The notes under the pieces were generated by a model. The model did not search any database, was not told where the DNA came from, and saw nothing but the letters and a program-made list of their open reading frames with translations. Both the position numbers and the translations under genes were made by a program. Source: Porphyra umbilicalis (lineage: Eukaryota; Rhodophyta; Bangiophyceae; Bangiales; Bangiaceae). Taken from it: DNA of 64,000 nt. Below, in pieces: positions 44,286 to 54,565 of the stretch. Numbering within the stretch: position 1 is the first letter of the stretch; each line of letters opens with the position of its first letter. The DNA is taken from positions 89,183 to 153,182 of the forward strand of contig KV918946.1 of NCBI GenBank assembly GCA_002049455.2. Reading direction: 5' to 3'.

Positions 44286-45764
44286 ATGGCCGCCTTTGTC
44301 CCGCCCGGCGCCGCTCTGGCCTCCTCCCTGGCCGCCCCCGACGCCCGCCGCCTGCGCGCCGCCGGCAGCCGCCGGCCCGCCGTGGCCGCCGCCCGCCCCG
44401 GCGGCGGTGCGCGCCTCCCCCCCACCGGCGTCCCCTCTCCGTCGGCCCCCCCCACCATGGTCGTGGCCGTCCCCACCGCCGTCAACCCGACGCCGACCTT
44501 CCACTATGACGACGCCGGCTACATGGTCGTCGAGGGCGTGCGGGTGCGGGACATTCAAGACGCCCTCGGGGAGGAGGCGTCGCCCTTTTACGTCTACTCC
44601 AAGGCCCAGATTAGCGCCAACTATGAGGCGTACAGGGCGGCGCTGGACGGCGTCGACGCGATCATTGGCTACGCCATCAAGGCCAACAACAACAAGGCGG
44701 TCGTCAAGCACCTGGCCGGCCTCGGCGCGGGGGCGGTGCTCGTGTCGGGCGCGGAGCTGCGGTTGGCCATGGAGGCGGGCATGGACACCTCCCGCACCGT
44801 CTTTAATGGCAATGGCAAGACGCCGGCGGAGCTCCGCGCCGCCGTCCGCTCGCAGTGCCTCATCAACGTCGACTCGGAGTTTGACGCGGCGCACATTGCC
44901 GACGCGGCGCGCGCCGAGGGCCTCCCCGCCAACGTGCTCATCCGCATCAACCCGGATGTCGACCCGGAGGTGCACGCGTACGTGTCGACGGGGCTCGCCA
45001 ACTCCAAGTTTGGCATCCGCAACTCGCACCTCCAGTGGTTCCTCGACTACATCCGCGACGCGGGCGACGACGTGCTGCGGCTGGCCGGGGTGCACTCGCA
45101 CCTCGGCTCGACGATTAAGAAGGTGAGCATCTTTAAGGACGCGGCGGACATTATGCTCGGCTTTGTCAACACCATCCGCGAGGGCGGCGCCGCCCCGCAC
45201 CTGCGGTACCTCAACATTGGTGGCGGCCTCGGCATTGACTACGAGCGCGTCGGGGAGGAGCTCCCCTCCCCGGCGGACCTCATCAACACCATCCGCCCGC
45301 AGCTGCTCGCCGGCGGCTTGACCGTCATCATGGAGCCGGGCCGCTCGCTCGTCGGCAACGCTGGCGCGCTCGTCAGCCGGGTGATTGGCGTCAAGACCAA
45401 CGGCAGCACCCGCTTCATCGTCACGGACGGGTCCATGTCCGAGTTGATCCGCCCGGCCCTGTACGACGCGTACATGTACATTGCGGCGACCGAGCCAGGG
45501 GGGGAGACGGGCGTCTTTGATGTGGTCGGGCCCGTGTGCGAGAGCTCGGACTTTTTAGGCAAGGGCCGCTCCCTCCCCCTGCCGGCCGAGGGGTCGGGCC
45601 TGGCCGTCATGGACGCGGGGGCCTACTGCCATGTGATGGCGAGCAATTACAATATGAAGCGCCTGCCGACCGAGGTGCTGGTCGACGGGGACGAGTGGCG
45701 CATCGTGCGCAAGGGCCAAACGTACGAGGACCTGATGCTCGGCTACGAGGGGCTCGACGTCTAG
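44286..45764 (+). CDS. LYSA: Diaminopimelate decarboxylase, plastid-type
   Basis: This PLP enzyme converts meso-diaminopimelate to lysine and CO2, the last step of lysine synthesis (EC 4.1.1.20), expected in the plastid. The 492-residue single-exon protein starts MAAFVPPGAALASSLAAPDA, an Ala/Ser/Arg-rich leader of about 60 residues that fits a transit peptide. Family landmarks follow: the PLP-binding Lys in GYAIKANNN (K132), VHSHLGS, the phosphate-binding IGGGLGIDY, the EPGRS motif, and the substrate-site GPVCESSDF (about residue 417). Length and motif order match group IV decarboxylases, and the CESSDF motif favours diaminopimelate over ornithine or arginine. Translation stops at TAG. It shares an intergenic region with SufE. 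Confidence 0.95.
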   Translation: MAAFVPPGAALASSLAAPDARRLRAAGSRRPAVAAARPGGGARLPPTGVPSPSAPPTMVVAVPTAVNPTPTFHYDDAGYMVVEGVRVRDIQDALGEEASPFYVYSKAQISANYEAYRAALDGVDAIIGYAIKANNNKAVVKHLAGLGAGAVLVSGAELRLAMEAGMDTSRTVFNGNGKTPAELRAAVRSQCLINVDSEFDAAHIADAARAEGLPANVLIRINPDVDPEVHAYVSTGLANSKFGIRNSHLQWFLDYIRDAGDDVLRLAGVHSHLGSTIKKVSIFKDAADIMLGFVNTIREGGAAPHLRYLNIGGGLGIDYERVGEELPSPADLINTIRPQLLAGGLTVIMEPGRSLVGNAGALVSRVIGVKTNGSTRFIVTDGSMSELIRPALYDAYMYIAATEPGGETGVFDVVGPVCESSDFLGKGRSLPLPAEGSGLAVMDAGAYCHVMASNYNMKRLPTEVLVDGDEWRIVRKGQTYEDLMLGYEGLDV

Positions 45765-46539
45765 GTGAGAGCGCGCGCGCTTCCGTGTCCCCATTTTTTG
45801 TTGTTCGCCTTGGGTGTTGGCTTTCGCTCTGGTCGCTACGAGTAGCCTCCATCTCGGCGCCGGCTATATCTCGATACTCGGCCAGATGCGCCACACGTAT
45901 TGTGTCAGTGTTTTATGCATCCATGTCCAGCGCTCCAGTCGCCACCGCCACTGCCGTCCTCCACTGGCATCCCCCCGCCTGACACGCTCACAAGCACATA
46001 AAGAGCAAGTCGGCGGCCACGCCACCCCCCCGCAGGTACAACGGCAGCATGTAGGAATTCACGGCCAGCTCATTCGCGTCCCTGCCTCCGACCGAGGGGG
46101 CACAGTATTCACGTTTGCACACGGTCAGTTCGGTTTCGGGCGCCTTGTTGGGCGAGGCGAATTTGGTGCGTCGGTCGGTCCGTCACAGCCGCGCCCACCG
46201 TGGAACCCTTTACCCCCCACCCCGCCGTCCCCATTCCACTCGTCACGCGGACGATGCGCTCGCGGCGCATACGAACAGCAGGTCGCTTGCCACTGACTTG
46301 CTGTCGGCCTCCTGTTGTTGGCGCCTGGGTCGTTCGGGCGGTGCTGCCGGTGGTTGTGCAGGTGCATCAGTGCGTGCATGGGGTTGTGCGTTTTGTATAG
46401 GGGCACGCACGTGTTGCGGGACGGCCAACCATGCAATTATTAACACAACCGATCAACAACCGATTGTCAACAACGAACCAACGACCAACAGCGATCAACC
46501 AACAATGATCATGAAAAGACCTCCTTGGTGCTGGTGGTA
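45765..46539. other. Intergenic, no gene seen
   Basis: This is the 3' flank of the decarboxylase plus unassigned sequence. Only short overlapping frames are present, and no RNA gene or repeat is recognised. Confidence 0.5.
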
Positions 46540-46830
46540 TACCGCCATGGCGACGCTCGCCTCGGAAACCGACAACAAGTGCATCGCCTGGCCACTCGCG
46601 TCCCTCGCCTCGTCACTCGCACCGTGTGATGTCGCGCGCCAGATCTTCGCGCCCGCCGAGTTGCGCCTGTGCGAGAGGACCACGGTGAGGAAGTGGAGAA
46701 TCTCGCATAAGCGCCACGTAGAGCACATGGTTCTAGCAGCTGAGGTCAGGGTGGCGGTAGCCGCGACGGAGCTTGTAGGCCATGGCGATGACGACCGCCT
46801 GCGCCACTAAAAAAACAGTTGTGCTTGCCA
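46540..46830 (-). pseudogene. Broken copy of the GT2 glycosyltransferase C-terminus
   Basis: The minus strand encodes AMAYKLRRGYRHPDLS, which matches AMAYKLSRGYRHPDLR of the intact GT2 gene. It then hits TAG, changes frame, and resumes with CEILHFLTVVLSHRRNSAG and LLSVSEASVAMAV, matching YETLKFLTSVLAHGRNLVG and MSSVSDASVATAV. Only the last 90 or so codons are present, in inverted orientation 5 kb from the intact gene (39975-41438). The stop, the frameshift and a small deletion show that it is not functional. It is a partial duplication, not a new gene. Confidence 0.85.
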
Positions 46831-47003
46831 AAGCGCCTGTCGGGCCCAGGTTTCACGAGAACATACATCAACATCCATTGCATTGTGCTCTTCTTGGCCG
46901 CGCATCGGCCCATCAACTACAGACAAGACAGGACCCCAACCCCCCTCCAGCCACTACATACAAAACCAGAGCATTCGACCAATCTCTTCCACCCGGAGCG
47001 TCC

Positions 47004-47885
47004 TCACATGCCTCCTGGCCTCCCTCCACCCGCCAACGCGGCGAACCGCGCCTCCAAGTCGGTCCCCGCCGCCGACCCAGACGCCTCGCTGACGCCTGAC
47101 GCGGAGCCGACGCCGTAGCGGGGCACCATCGGCTGGGAGAGCTCGTCCGCAACCTTGAGCCCGTGCTCCGCCGCCACCTGCTCGAGCAGCCCGTCCACTT
47201 CGGCGGCCGGCGTGCTGAGCGCGGTACTCTCGCCAATGCTGCCTTCCACAAACTTGACGGACAGGTCGAGGTCCTCAAACTGCTTCTCAAACGTGTCCAT
47301 CGTCCGCGCAATGGCATTGACGTCCATGCTGCTCAGGGCGGCGCCGAGGCTGGCGGTCACGCCCGTCATATCGGCCGTGACAGCCGCCATTTGTTGGTGG
47401 CCCTCCAGCTTGGACGACACGGCTTCGAGGCGTGACTGCAGGCGGAGGTAGTTGAGGGACGTGTGGTGCGCGCGGATAGCGTTTTCCGCATAAATGCGAG
47501 CGCCATCCGTGTTGCCCTTCTCCAGCGCCGTCTTAAGGCGCCGCTTCTCCGTAGCGATGGAGGCGTTTGACTTGGTGGCAAGGCGGCCGAGCGTCTTCGC
47601 AGTGAATTTCATGTTAAAGATGGTATCTGAGCGGATGAACAGAAGGGCGCAGAACGCATTTGACCAAAAGGAAAGTGACACACAAAAGGAAGAAGAACAG
47701 GGTGAATGTTAGTCGCCACACGTCGGTACGCCGCCCTACTCGACACGCCTTCAAAATACATGGCGCCCACTACCATCCTATGCCAATCAACCTCACAACA
47801 GTCGCGTACCTTCCATGCTTGGTGGCGGAGGCCCAGTCGCCCGCGGGGGCGGCGGCGGCGGCGCCTTTTTCTTGAACAAGCCCAT
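47004..47885 (-). CDS. CHMP1: ESCRT-III subunit CHMP1 (Did2/Vps46), two exons
   Basis: CHMP1/Did2 belongs to ESCRT-III, which drives membrane scission in multivesicular-body sorting and cytokinesis, and recruits the Vps4 ATPase. Exon 1 (47885-47810) encodes MGLFKKKAPPPPPP and a short Pro-rich start ending in SME. Exon 2 (47626-47004) continues DTIFNMKFTAKTLGRLATK, matching the family's MEDTLFNLKFTAK across the junction. The intron (47809-47627, 183 bp) has GTACGC and CTCAG borders. Family motifs such as ARIYAENAIR and LNYLRLQSRLEAV are intact. The C-terminus DLEARFAALA fits the MIT-interacting motif. Total length is 232 residues; the extra Pro-rich N-terminus is unusual. Confidence 0.93.
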
Positions 47886-49148
47886 GGTTGAGGCTCTGCG
47901 GGAAGGTGCGAGCAGGAAAAAAGTGTGGCCGACGCGCAGAAACTCGGTAACGACGGAAGGCGATACTTGAGGTCGGCTCGACAACAAAGGAAGAGGCGTC
48001 AAGGAGAACGAGGGGTGGGACCGAGGAATGTAGAGTGCCGCAAGCGAGCGGACGCCACTGGTGTGGGCACAACCGAGCGCAGGGGACCGCGCGAGCCCTC
48101 GCTCTTGAAGCACCCTGCACAGTGCGTGACGAGGCCCACCAGCGGACACCGTTCGGGGCCAGCACGGGTCTGTGACCACGTGGCACTCCCTTCTGGTCCG
48201 CGCTGGCTGTCGCGCTGTACAAGAGCATGGCTGGGGAGTTTCGAACCTTTCTTCATGAATTTGTGTCAGTTGACGTGAGAAGTTTTATAGTTGTTTCTCG
48301 TTCGATAATTCTCAAGATGTATTTGATCTCGCACCGCGACGATCACACGTTGACCCAGTCGGCCTAGTGAGAACAGCCAATAGGAGAACGCCGCATCAAT
48401 CAATACAGCAGACCACCCGCGAGTGTCGGGTGCTCCTGGGATTGCATGCCTCGGTCACCCGCGTGGCCTCCGGCTTCGTCCTCAGCCCGTCCCACTCCGA
48501 CACCTCCGCGCGCGCACGCAAGGGGGACGCAGCCAGTCCGCCAACGCTGCTGCAGGATGGCCCCCTTGCTGGTCTCGCACCCGGTGGTCGCCTGCTGGCT
48601 CCCGTCGGCGCGCCGGTCTCTGCGTGAGCGGTGCCCACGTCGGCTCGCCGCCAGCCGTCCCCGCCCTCCGACCCCGCCCCCCGACGTTGCCCAGGGCGCC
48701 CGGCCCGCCGTCTGCACTCTACTACTCTGACCACACGGCCGCGCATTTCCGCTTGTCGCCGCCCCCGTGCGCACGCGGCTGTCGGCAGGGCGCAGTGCTG
48801 TGGTGCTGTTTCTTTCTGCCCCGCGTGGGAAGAGAGTCGGGCGGGGTTTGGAGCCGGATACCAGCCCCGCCAGAACCACCAGTAGCGCAGCATCGGTCGC
48901 CGCGGCTGCCGTCGCACTGGTTGTCGTGTCGTTTGCGCCTCGCCGGGGGGCTGCACACCCATCCCCTTGCTTGTGTGTCACCTTTGCTGTTGTACTGCTC
49001 GTGTTATAGCGCCCCGCCGCTCCGCCAAATCGACTGTTGGCCGCGGGCCTTCCTTGTCTGACGCACTTCCCGCTCCTTCCTTTCTGGGGCGTACTATCGA
49101 CTCACCTCCCACCCCACTTTCTATTTCCCTCACCGCCATCACCCCACC
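47886..49148. other. Divergent intergenic region between CHMP1 and the membrane-protein gene
   Basis: Only overlapping short frames are present, for example 48423-49061 plus and 48400-48981 minus, without recognised domains. It presumably holds both promoters. The last 100 bp before 49149 are pyrimidine-rich. Confidence 0.45.
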
Positions 49149-50417
49149 ATGGCAAAGCTTGTGAGCGCCCGAACCTTTCGACACTACGCGTTGGGCCTGC
49201 CCGCGTCCGACTCACTCGCTGAATTCCTGTCGGTTACCCTCCACATCACGGGCTCCGTGTTCCTTGCGGCGTCGTCACTGCCCGGCCTGGCCGTGATGTC
49301 ACACCTCTCCGGGCGCGGTGCGAGCTTGTCGCTCCTTGCGTCCGTTTGCTTGCTTGCGTCCACGGGGTGGGACGTGCTGGCCGCGCTCGCTGCGCACGCG
49401 CTGTCATACACGCAATTACCAGCGGCGGACCGGTCGGGCGGAGGTGTCGACACCCCCGGCGGCCACTTTGTGGTGGGTGCGGTGGATCAGGAAGACGGGG
49501 CTGGCGGGACGACGGGTCGACCGGCTCGCGGCCAAGGGGGTGACGGGGACCCTGTTTCGCACGCGGCTCCCGGGCGGACCGCACGTACCCACGCGCTACG
49601 CGATGGCGTCATTGCGGCCGGCACTTTTGCAGCGTCGGTGACCCGCCTCAACGCAACGCTGCTGCTGTGGCTATCGGGCGACGACACGTCCGCCGCGGCC
49701 GTCGCAGGCCGCCGCCACGCTAGCTGGGCCGCGGGGCTGGGGGTGGCGACGCTACTGCTGGGCCTCCCCCTGGCGGTGAGCCCCTGGGAGGCGGGTGGCG
49801 TTGGTAGCGGCGGTGGTGGTGGCGGCGGCAGCGCCCCGCCGGGCGGCTGGGCGCGCGCCCACCGGTCGGCGATGGGGGTGGTGGCGGCGCTGACCGCGTC
49901 GGGTGTCGTCGAGCTGGTCGCTCGCCTGCGGCAAGCGGCGCCAGAGGCCAATGCGGGTATCAACGGCGAAAGCGCTGCCTTTGGGGACGGCAGCGGCGAC
50001 ACGGGATGGCTGCTCCTTGCCTCCTACGTGCTGCTGGTGGGGGGGGCGGTGGCCAACCAAGCCCGCGTCGCCGAGCTCCCGTCGGACGGCTGGTGGCCCC
50101 TGGCGGGCGGGGGGGGGGGAGGGTCTGGCGACGTGGAGGCGTGGGGGGCGCTGCCGCTGGCGGGTGGCAGCAAGGCCGCCCGCCTGGCCTCGACAGACGA
50201 CGCTGCGCCGGCCGAGGCGCTGTGGGTGTCGGGGCGCGACGGGGGGGGGCGCCGCGACGGCCAGGAGCTGTCGGGCCGCCGCGGGCGTTCGGGGCGCGAC
50301 CGCGAGGGCGGGCGGGCGGCGCGCGACGCCGTCGACGCGGCAGAGCTTGATGCGTACGTGGGTGGGGCGGAGGAGCGGACACGCTCGAAAAAGTATCGCC
50401 GGGAACGACGGCGATAG
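49149..50417 (+). CDS. Predicted multi-pass membrane protein, unknown function
   Basis: The ATG at 49149 has a strong start context (caccATGgc), and the 422-residue frame ends at TAG. About five hydrophobic stretches alternate with Gly/Ser/Ala-rich loops: near residues 20-45, 55-80, 150-170, 190-210 and 275-300. The C-terminal 80 residues are strongly basic and Asp/Arg-rich (GRRGRSGRDREGGRAARD, then RSKKYRRERRR), likely cytosolic. I recognise no family motif. Composition is coding-like, with normal amino-acid variety in the hydrophobic parts, so I accept it as a real but unassigned gene. Poly-Gly loops sit at G runs and may hide indels. Confidence 0.6.
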   Translation: MAKLVSARTFRHYALGLPASDSLAEFLSVTLHITGSVFLAASSLPGLAVMSHLSGRGASLSLLASVCLLASTGWDVLAALAAHALSYTQLPAADRSGGGVDTPGGHFVVGAVDQEDGAGGTTGRPARGQGGDGDPVSHAAPGRTARTHALRDGVIAAGTFAASVTRLNATLLLWLSGDDTSAAAVAGRRHASWAAGLGVATLLLGLPLAVSPWEAGGVGSGGGGGGGSAPPGGWARAHRSAMGVVAALTASGVVELVARLRQAAPEANAGINGESAAFGDGSGDTGWLLLASYVLLVGGAVANQARVAELPSDGWWPLAGGGGGGSGDVEAWGALPLAGGSKAARLASTDDAAPAEALWVSGRDGGGRRDGQELSGRRGRSGRDREGGRAARDAVDAAELDAYVGGAEERTRSKKYRRERRR

Positions 50418-51760
50418 AACGAGGGAGGGAAGACGATGAGGATGTCGTCGTCTGCCTTTTTTTGGCGCGTGGTTTGCACGTACCAAGAGTCAGGCAGCAT
50501 GCAGCCCACTTGTTTACTTTTGCACTCTTGACTGGTTCTTGACTTCTTCTGGGATGCACGACCATTGACATTTTGTCGAATCTGAACGAGTCCGCGCTAG
50601 CCAGTGCTCCGTTGCCGGCCTTGCGGAGCATGCCCCTTGTCCCAGTACTCGCGCGACGGCTCTCCGTCGGCCGCGGCCGCCGCGGTCGTCTTCGGGCGCC
50701 TCCGCCACTCACTTGCTGCCCCGTGGCCGGCGGCTGCCACCACCGCGGCCGGGGCGACAACCAACAGCGATGCTCGCACGCCCCCCCCGCCCCGGAAGCG
50801 GCTGTCGTCCTATGCCAGCGCACCGACACGGGGTTTTCGAACTGTTTTCACGGCTCCGCCCGCCCCATGACAGTTGCAGCGGCGGCACCCGGGCGGCGCT
50901 TGCGACAACCTGCATACAGGCCTTGTGGGGGGGCCCCAGACTTAGACTCGGACCACTGGGGGCGACGGAGCGCCCTGACGTGGGGGACACAATCGGAGGC
51001 CACCTCTGGGGAGACGTGGAAGCAACCGGCGTCGTTTGCGACAAGCCACCGCGGCGTGTCAGTCGGCCGGCGCGCGTCCACGGCGGGTCCACCGCGCGGC
51101 CGCGGGGTGCTGTGTTGATCGCTGCGGGGCGGCTGCGGCCTCGCCTGACGCGTGTCCGGCGGCCAGTGACGGCAGTGGTCCGCGTGGCAGGGGCGACACC
51201 ACCCCCTGGCGCCGACATGGCAGACCTGTTGTCGCGATTCCGCGCGCCGTGCCTGGCGACGGCGCGCGGATTGAGTCAGCCACAGGGGCAGAGGCGAGAA
51301 CTGGTCTGAGCCTTGCTTCCCCCCGGCAGTCGACCGACGGGCGTTGCTGGAGGGAAATGGCAGAGAGTCTGGACGGTCCTGATAGGGTGGGGTGTCCTCG
51401 TCATGGTGTTGCCCAGAGGCGGGGCGCGCGTGCAAGGTAGTGGGCGCGTTTCCGCACCGCTTTTCCCCTGCGCGTGGGGTACGGCAGGGATTCCGCAAGC
51501 AGGGAGGGCGTCTGTTCCGAACATGCAGGCGCGGACGGCCAGGGGCGTCACGATTTCCCGTGCAGGTGGGCTCGCTCAGGGTACAAGAGGGTGCGACGCA
51601 GTGAGCTTCTGCCCCATCTTCAGAACCCATCGGCCACCGACACCGTCCGCCGCCGACTTCGACCTCCAACCACTCCTCTTGTCTTTCCTTCCTTTACCCT
51701 CCCCTCCATCATCCCGCCCTCCCTCTCCCTCACGCCCTCGGCGATCTGCCCTCGGCCACC
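50418..51760. other. Intergenic, no supported gene
   Basis: Frames such as 50713-51309 plus and 50848-51669 minus overlap each other and show no domain. The final 100 bp before the protease-like gene are C/T-rich. Confidence 0.45.
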
Positions 51761-52672
51761 ATGGCTCGCTTGACGCGTTCTACCACGCTCATTGCCTCGC
51801 TGCTGCTGGTTGCCGCCTCCTTCACGGCCGTGGCCGCGGCCAACACAGTGGAGAGCAGTGACCGCGATTCACCTCTGGACGCAAAGGCTCCTCGTTCGCG
51901 CAAAGGGCGCATTGTCGGCGGCCGCAAGGTCGACGACTATGACGAGGACACGGGCGTTCACTTCATTGCCAAGCTCTTCCTCCCCGACGCCAACGGGTTT
52001 TACTGCTCCGGGTCTGTCATCTCGAAGAGCGGGCATGTGCTGACGCGCGCCGGCTGCGAGCCGCGCGTTGGTGACGTTGTGCGCCTCGGCGGCGCGCGCC
52101 TGTACGACGGCGTCCAGGCGTGGGTCTCCAAGGTATCCATCCACCACCAGTACGACCCTGCGGGCGATGTGGCGGACGTGGCGGTGCTCAAGATCCAGGG
52201 CGTCAACGAGCGCGAACTCCGCCGTGCTGGCATCGTGCCCGTCTTCCTCAACCGCGTGTGGGACAACCCGCACGGAATGTACTTTACGGGTTACGGCGCA
52301 ACCGATGCGGCGGCGCAGTCGGCGGGCAGCCTGACGCTCAAGCGCGCCTACCTCCCAGTCGCGCCGTGGTGGAACTGCCGCCGCATCACCGACACGATCC
52401 TCGTGCCGGGGCTGCCCGGCCGTGGCCTTCCCATTTCCCCTGCCGCGCAGGTGTGTCTGCGGGGTGGTCGCGGGGCGGGCGCTCTTTGCGAGCGTGACGC
52501 TGGCGGCCCTATGTATCGCGTCGACTCGAACAATGGCGTCAAGTTCTACACCCTGTACGCGGTCAGCAGCTACTGGGTCGGCTTGGGGCCGGGCAACCGC
52601 TGCCCGCGTGCGATGCCAAACGTCGGCTCCAAGGTGGCGTTCTACTACAACTGGATCATGAACCAGATGTAG
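51761..52672 (+). CDS. Secreted trypsin-fold (S1) protein lacking the catalytic His and Ser
   Basis: The 303-residue protein has a signal peptide (TTLIASLLLVAASFTAVAAA) and a basic propeptide ending KGR. An S1 peptidase domain starting IVGG (residues 51-54) follows. The conserved Cys pair frames the usual His57 site, but the sequence reads LTRAGC (Gly98), not TAAHC. The Asp102 equivalent is present (D139, in VADVAVLKI). The Ser195 motif GDSGGP is RDAGGP, with Ala247 in place of Ser. Two of three catalytic residues are missing, so it should have no protease activity and be a serine-protease homologue that binds or regulates. The frame and fold-defining residues are otherwise intact. The start has a strong context (ccaccATGg). 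A pyrimidine-rich tract precedes it. Confidence 0.9.
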   Translation: MARLTRSTTLIASLLLVAASFTAVAAANTVESSDRDSPLDAKAPRSRKGRIVGGRKVDDYDEDTGVHFIAKLFLPDANGFYCSGSVISKSGHVLTRAGCEPRVGDVVRLGGARLYDGVQAWVSKVSIHHQYDPAGDVADVAVLKIQGVNERELRRAGIVPVFLNRVWDNPHGMYFTGYGATDAAAQSAGSLTLKRAYLPVAPWWNCRRITDTILVPGLPGRGLPISPAAQVCLRGGRGAGALCERDAGGPMYRVDSNNGVKFYTLYAVSSYWVGLGPGNRCPRAMPNVGSKVAFYYNWIMNQM

Positions 52673-53141
52673 GGAGGCGTGGGAAGGGACCCGCTGTGCA
52701 GCGAGCGGCGGGCCTGGGCCGACATATGACTGCTTGCTGCGCTTGCGCGGCGGCCTATGGACCTTGTCATGACTTTCTTGTGTGGCTTTTGCGGGTTGCT
52801 CTAGCATCTCAGCAAAGCAATTGTTATGTTTTTCTTTCCCTTCTGTCCAAGCACCTTGAAGTTGTTTCTCCTTCGGTCTCTCCACTCCAGGTTGCCAGCT
52901 TTGGGCTCGGGTTTCCAACCCTGAACGTGAATCACGAATAAACCACTTGAATGATAATCGCGGTGGTGAACTCATCTTTCGAGAAGCAGTACTTGTGATT
53001 CTGCCGTTCCTAGGTCTTTAGGACAGGGTGCTCTCAAAGTGCAGTGATGCGCTCATATACTTAGATCATGGGACTTGCTCTCCGTTTCAGAGGTGGCAGT
53101 CTGCATCCGTATCCTCAGAGCAAGTCTATCCGTGGGTACAC

Positions 53142-53401
53142 CCTAGTGTCTATTCCCCTGATCTTGAGGATCAATTGATCCTACTTACGCGAAAAAAAGG
53201 AATCTTTCTTCCTTGCCGTGCACGTTTTTGTGCCCTCAGGTGCCCTTGAACAGTCCGACGGGTAAGACGGGCACGCTGCGTTCGCCTGTATCGAAAAAAA
53301 ACAGAACGGACGTCTGGAAGGTTCTTTTTTGAGGTGCCTCATATGAGGATCAATTGATCCTCAGAGGATCAAATGATCCCCTCAGGGGAATAGACACTAG
53401 G
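53142..53401. mobile_element. 260-bp fold-back (MITE-like) element
   Basis: The ends are perfect 20-bp inverted repeats (53142-53161 and 53382-53401, starting CCTAGTGTCTATTCC). Just inside, the palindrome aggatcaattgatcct occurs near both ends, with a third variant at the right. No coding potential is seen inside. I find no convincing target duplication, so the superfamily is not assigned. Confidence 0.75.
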
Positions 53402-54283
53402 ATAGCGAGAGCAGCGACCGTGCCGTTGAGCAACCGCCTCCATGGCGGTTGCTCCATATTCTTGTCGGAGGCCCAAAGACGACCAACTTGCTGATTCACA
53501 TGGGTGACTGCCCCTGATGCTGAGATGTCTATCTGAAATGTAGATCAGAATAGAATTTAGAAGTTGTTCACCTTCTGTGTGCTTTGTTGGGAATTCAACT
53601 ATATTACTTGAATCATTGCGACGTTTCATGTTAGTTTGTCAACTCTGCTGATTGTCTTTTTGGTTGAAATGTGATCGGGTTGATCGGATCACACACGATC
53701 TGACGCTGCAGGCTCAAGTGGCGACCGTCGTCGTCCTCATAACCGTCGGGCCCAACCCAGAGCACGAAGGCGGAGCATGATGCTTTCTATGCGAGGTGGA
53801 TCCGGTCATGGAGGCGCTGTTCTTCTGCGACAGAGGTCATTGGTTGTTTTCATGTAGCCCGACCGCGAACATGTCGCGTCGTGCCTGTTTGGTATGCCCT
53901 GCTCATTGGCGTGCATTTCCATCTCTGCTCGAGGTATGTTGGGGCTGCCCTGCCTCTCCCCTTGCTCGCCGTTGCTGTGCTGTGTGCTCTATGACGTCTT
54001 TATCACTTTTATACTTGCTCTTGTCTTTATGGTGCCTGTTGTGTTGCTCCGCTGCTTCTTGGGTATGATGAACATTCGACGGTATCCGACGCCAGCCTAA
54101 CTCTGGCACATGCTGGGGAAGCAATCGAATTCTTCGGTGTCGTCTACTTCGGTGGGCGGCGCCCCTGACCCAAGGGGTGTGGCAGCTCGGTTTGATGCGA
54201 GCGGAGGAATGGGTTGCGCACAAGCACTGGATACTGACGTGCCTCTATGTAGACCCATGCTTCGGATCTCGCTTCCTTGTTTC

Positions 54284-54350
54284 GACCTTTTCCGGCGCCG
54301 CAGAGTTGGTGGTTTCGACCTTTTCCGGCGCCGCAGAGTTGGTGGTGTGT
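54284..54350. repeat. Two exact 33-bp tandem repeats
   Basis: The unit containing ttcgaccttttccggcgccg is repeated head to tail. The period is divisible by three and lies in the same open frame as the 36-bp repeats downstream (54277-54891 plus). Confidence 0.85.
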
Positions 54351-54465
54351 TGTACTCGCTACCATGGAGGGAGCGATGTCTTTCGACTTTGTTCCTTGTG
54401 TTGTCTTTTTCTTTCCCTCCATGAGGTGTTTGATTGTGTTCAAGCCTCTGTACTCTAGTGTGGCG

Positions 54466-54565
54466 TATTTGTTCATCTGGCTAGTCCCTTGCGCTGTAGC
54501 ATATCTGTTCATCTGGCTAGTCCCTTGCGCTGTAGCATATCTGTTCATCTGGCTAGTCCCTGACG
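54466..54565. repeat. Three 36-bp tandem repeats
   Basis: The unit containing gttcatctggctagtccctt occurs almost three times. In the plus frame 54277-54891 it reads as a hydrophobic AYLFIWLVPCAV repeat. On the minus strand it reads TSQMNRYATAQG, in the open frame 54698-54144. Neither reading is recognised. Confidence 0.85.

Noticed and set aside
43683-45200. 505-codon minus-strand ORF
   Set aside because: It is antisense to diaminopimelate decarboxylase, whose full set of family motifs proves the plus strand.
51869-52975. 368-codon minus-strand ORF
   Set aside because: It is antisense to the S1-like gene and has no domain.
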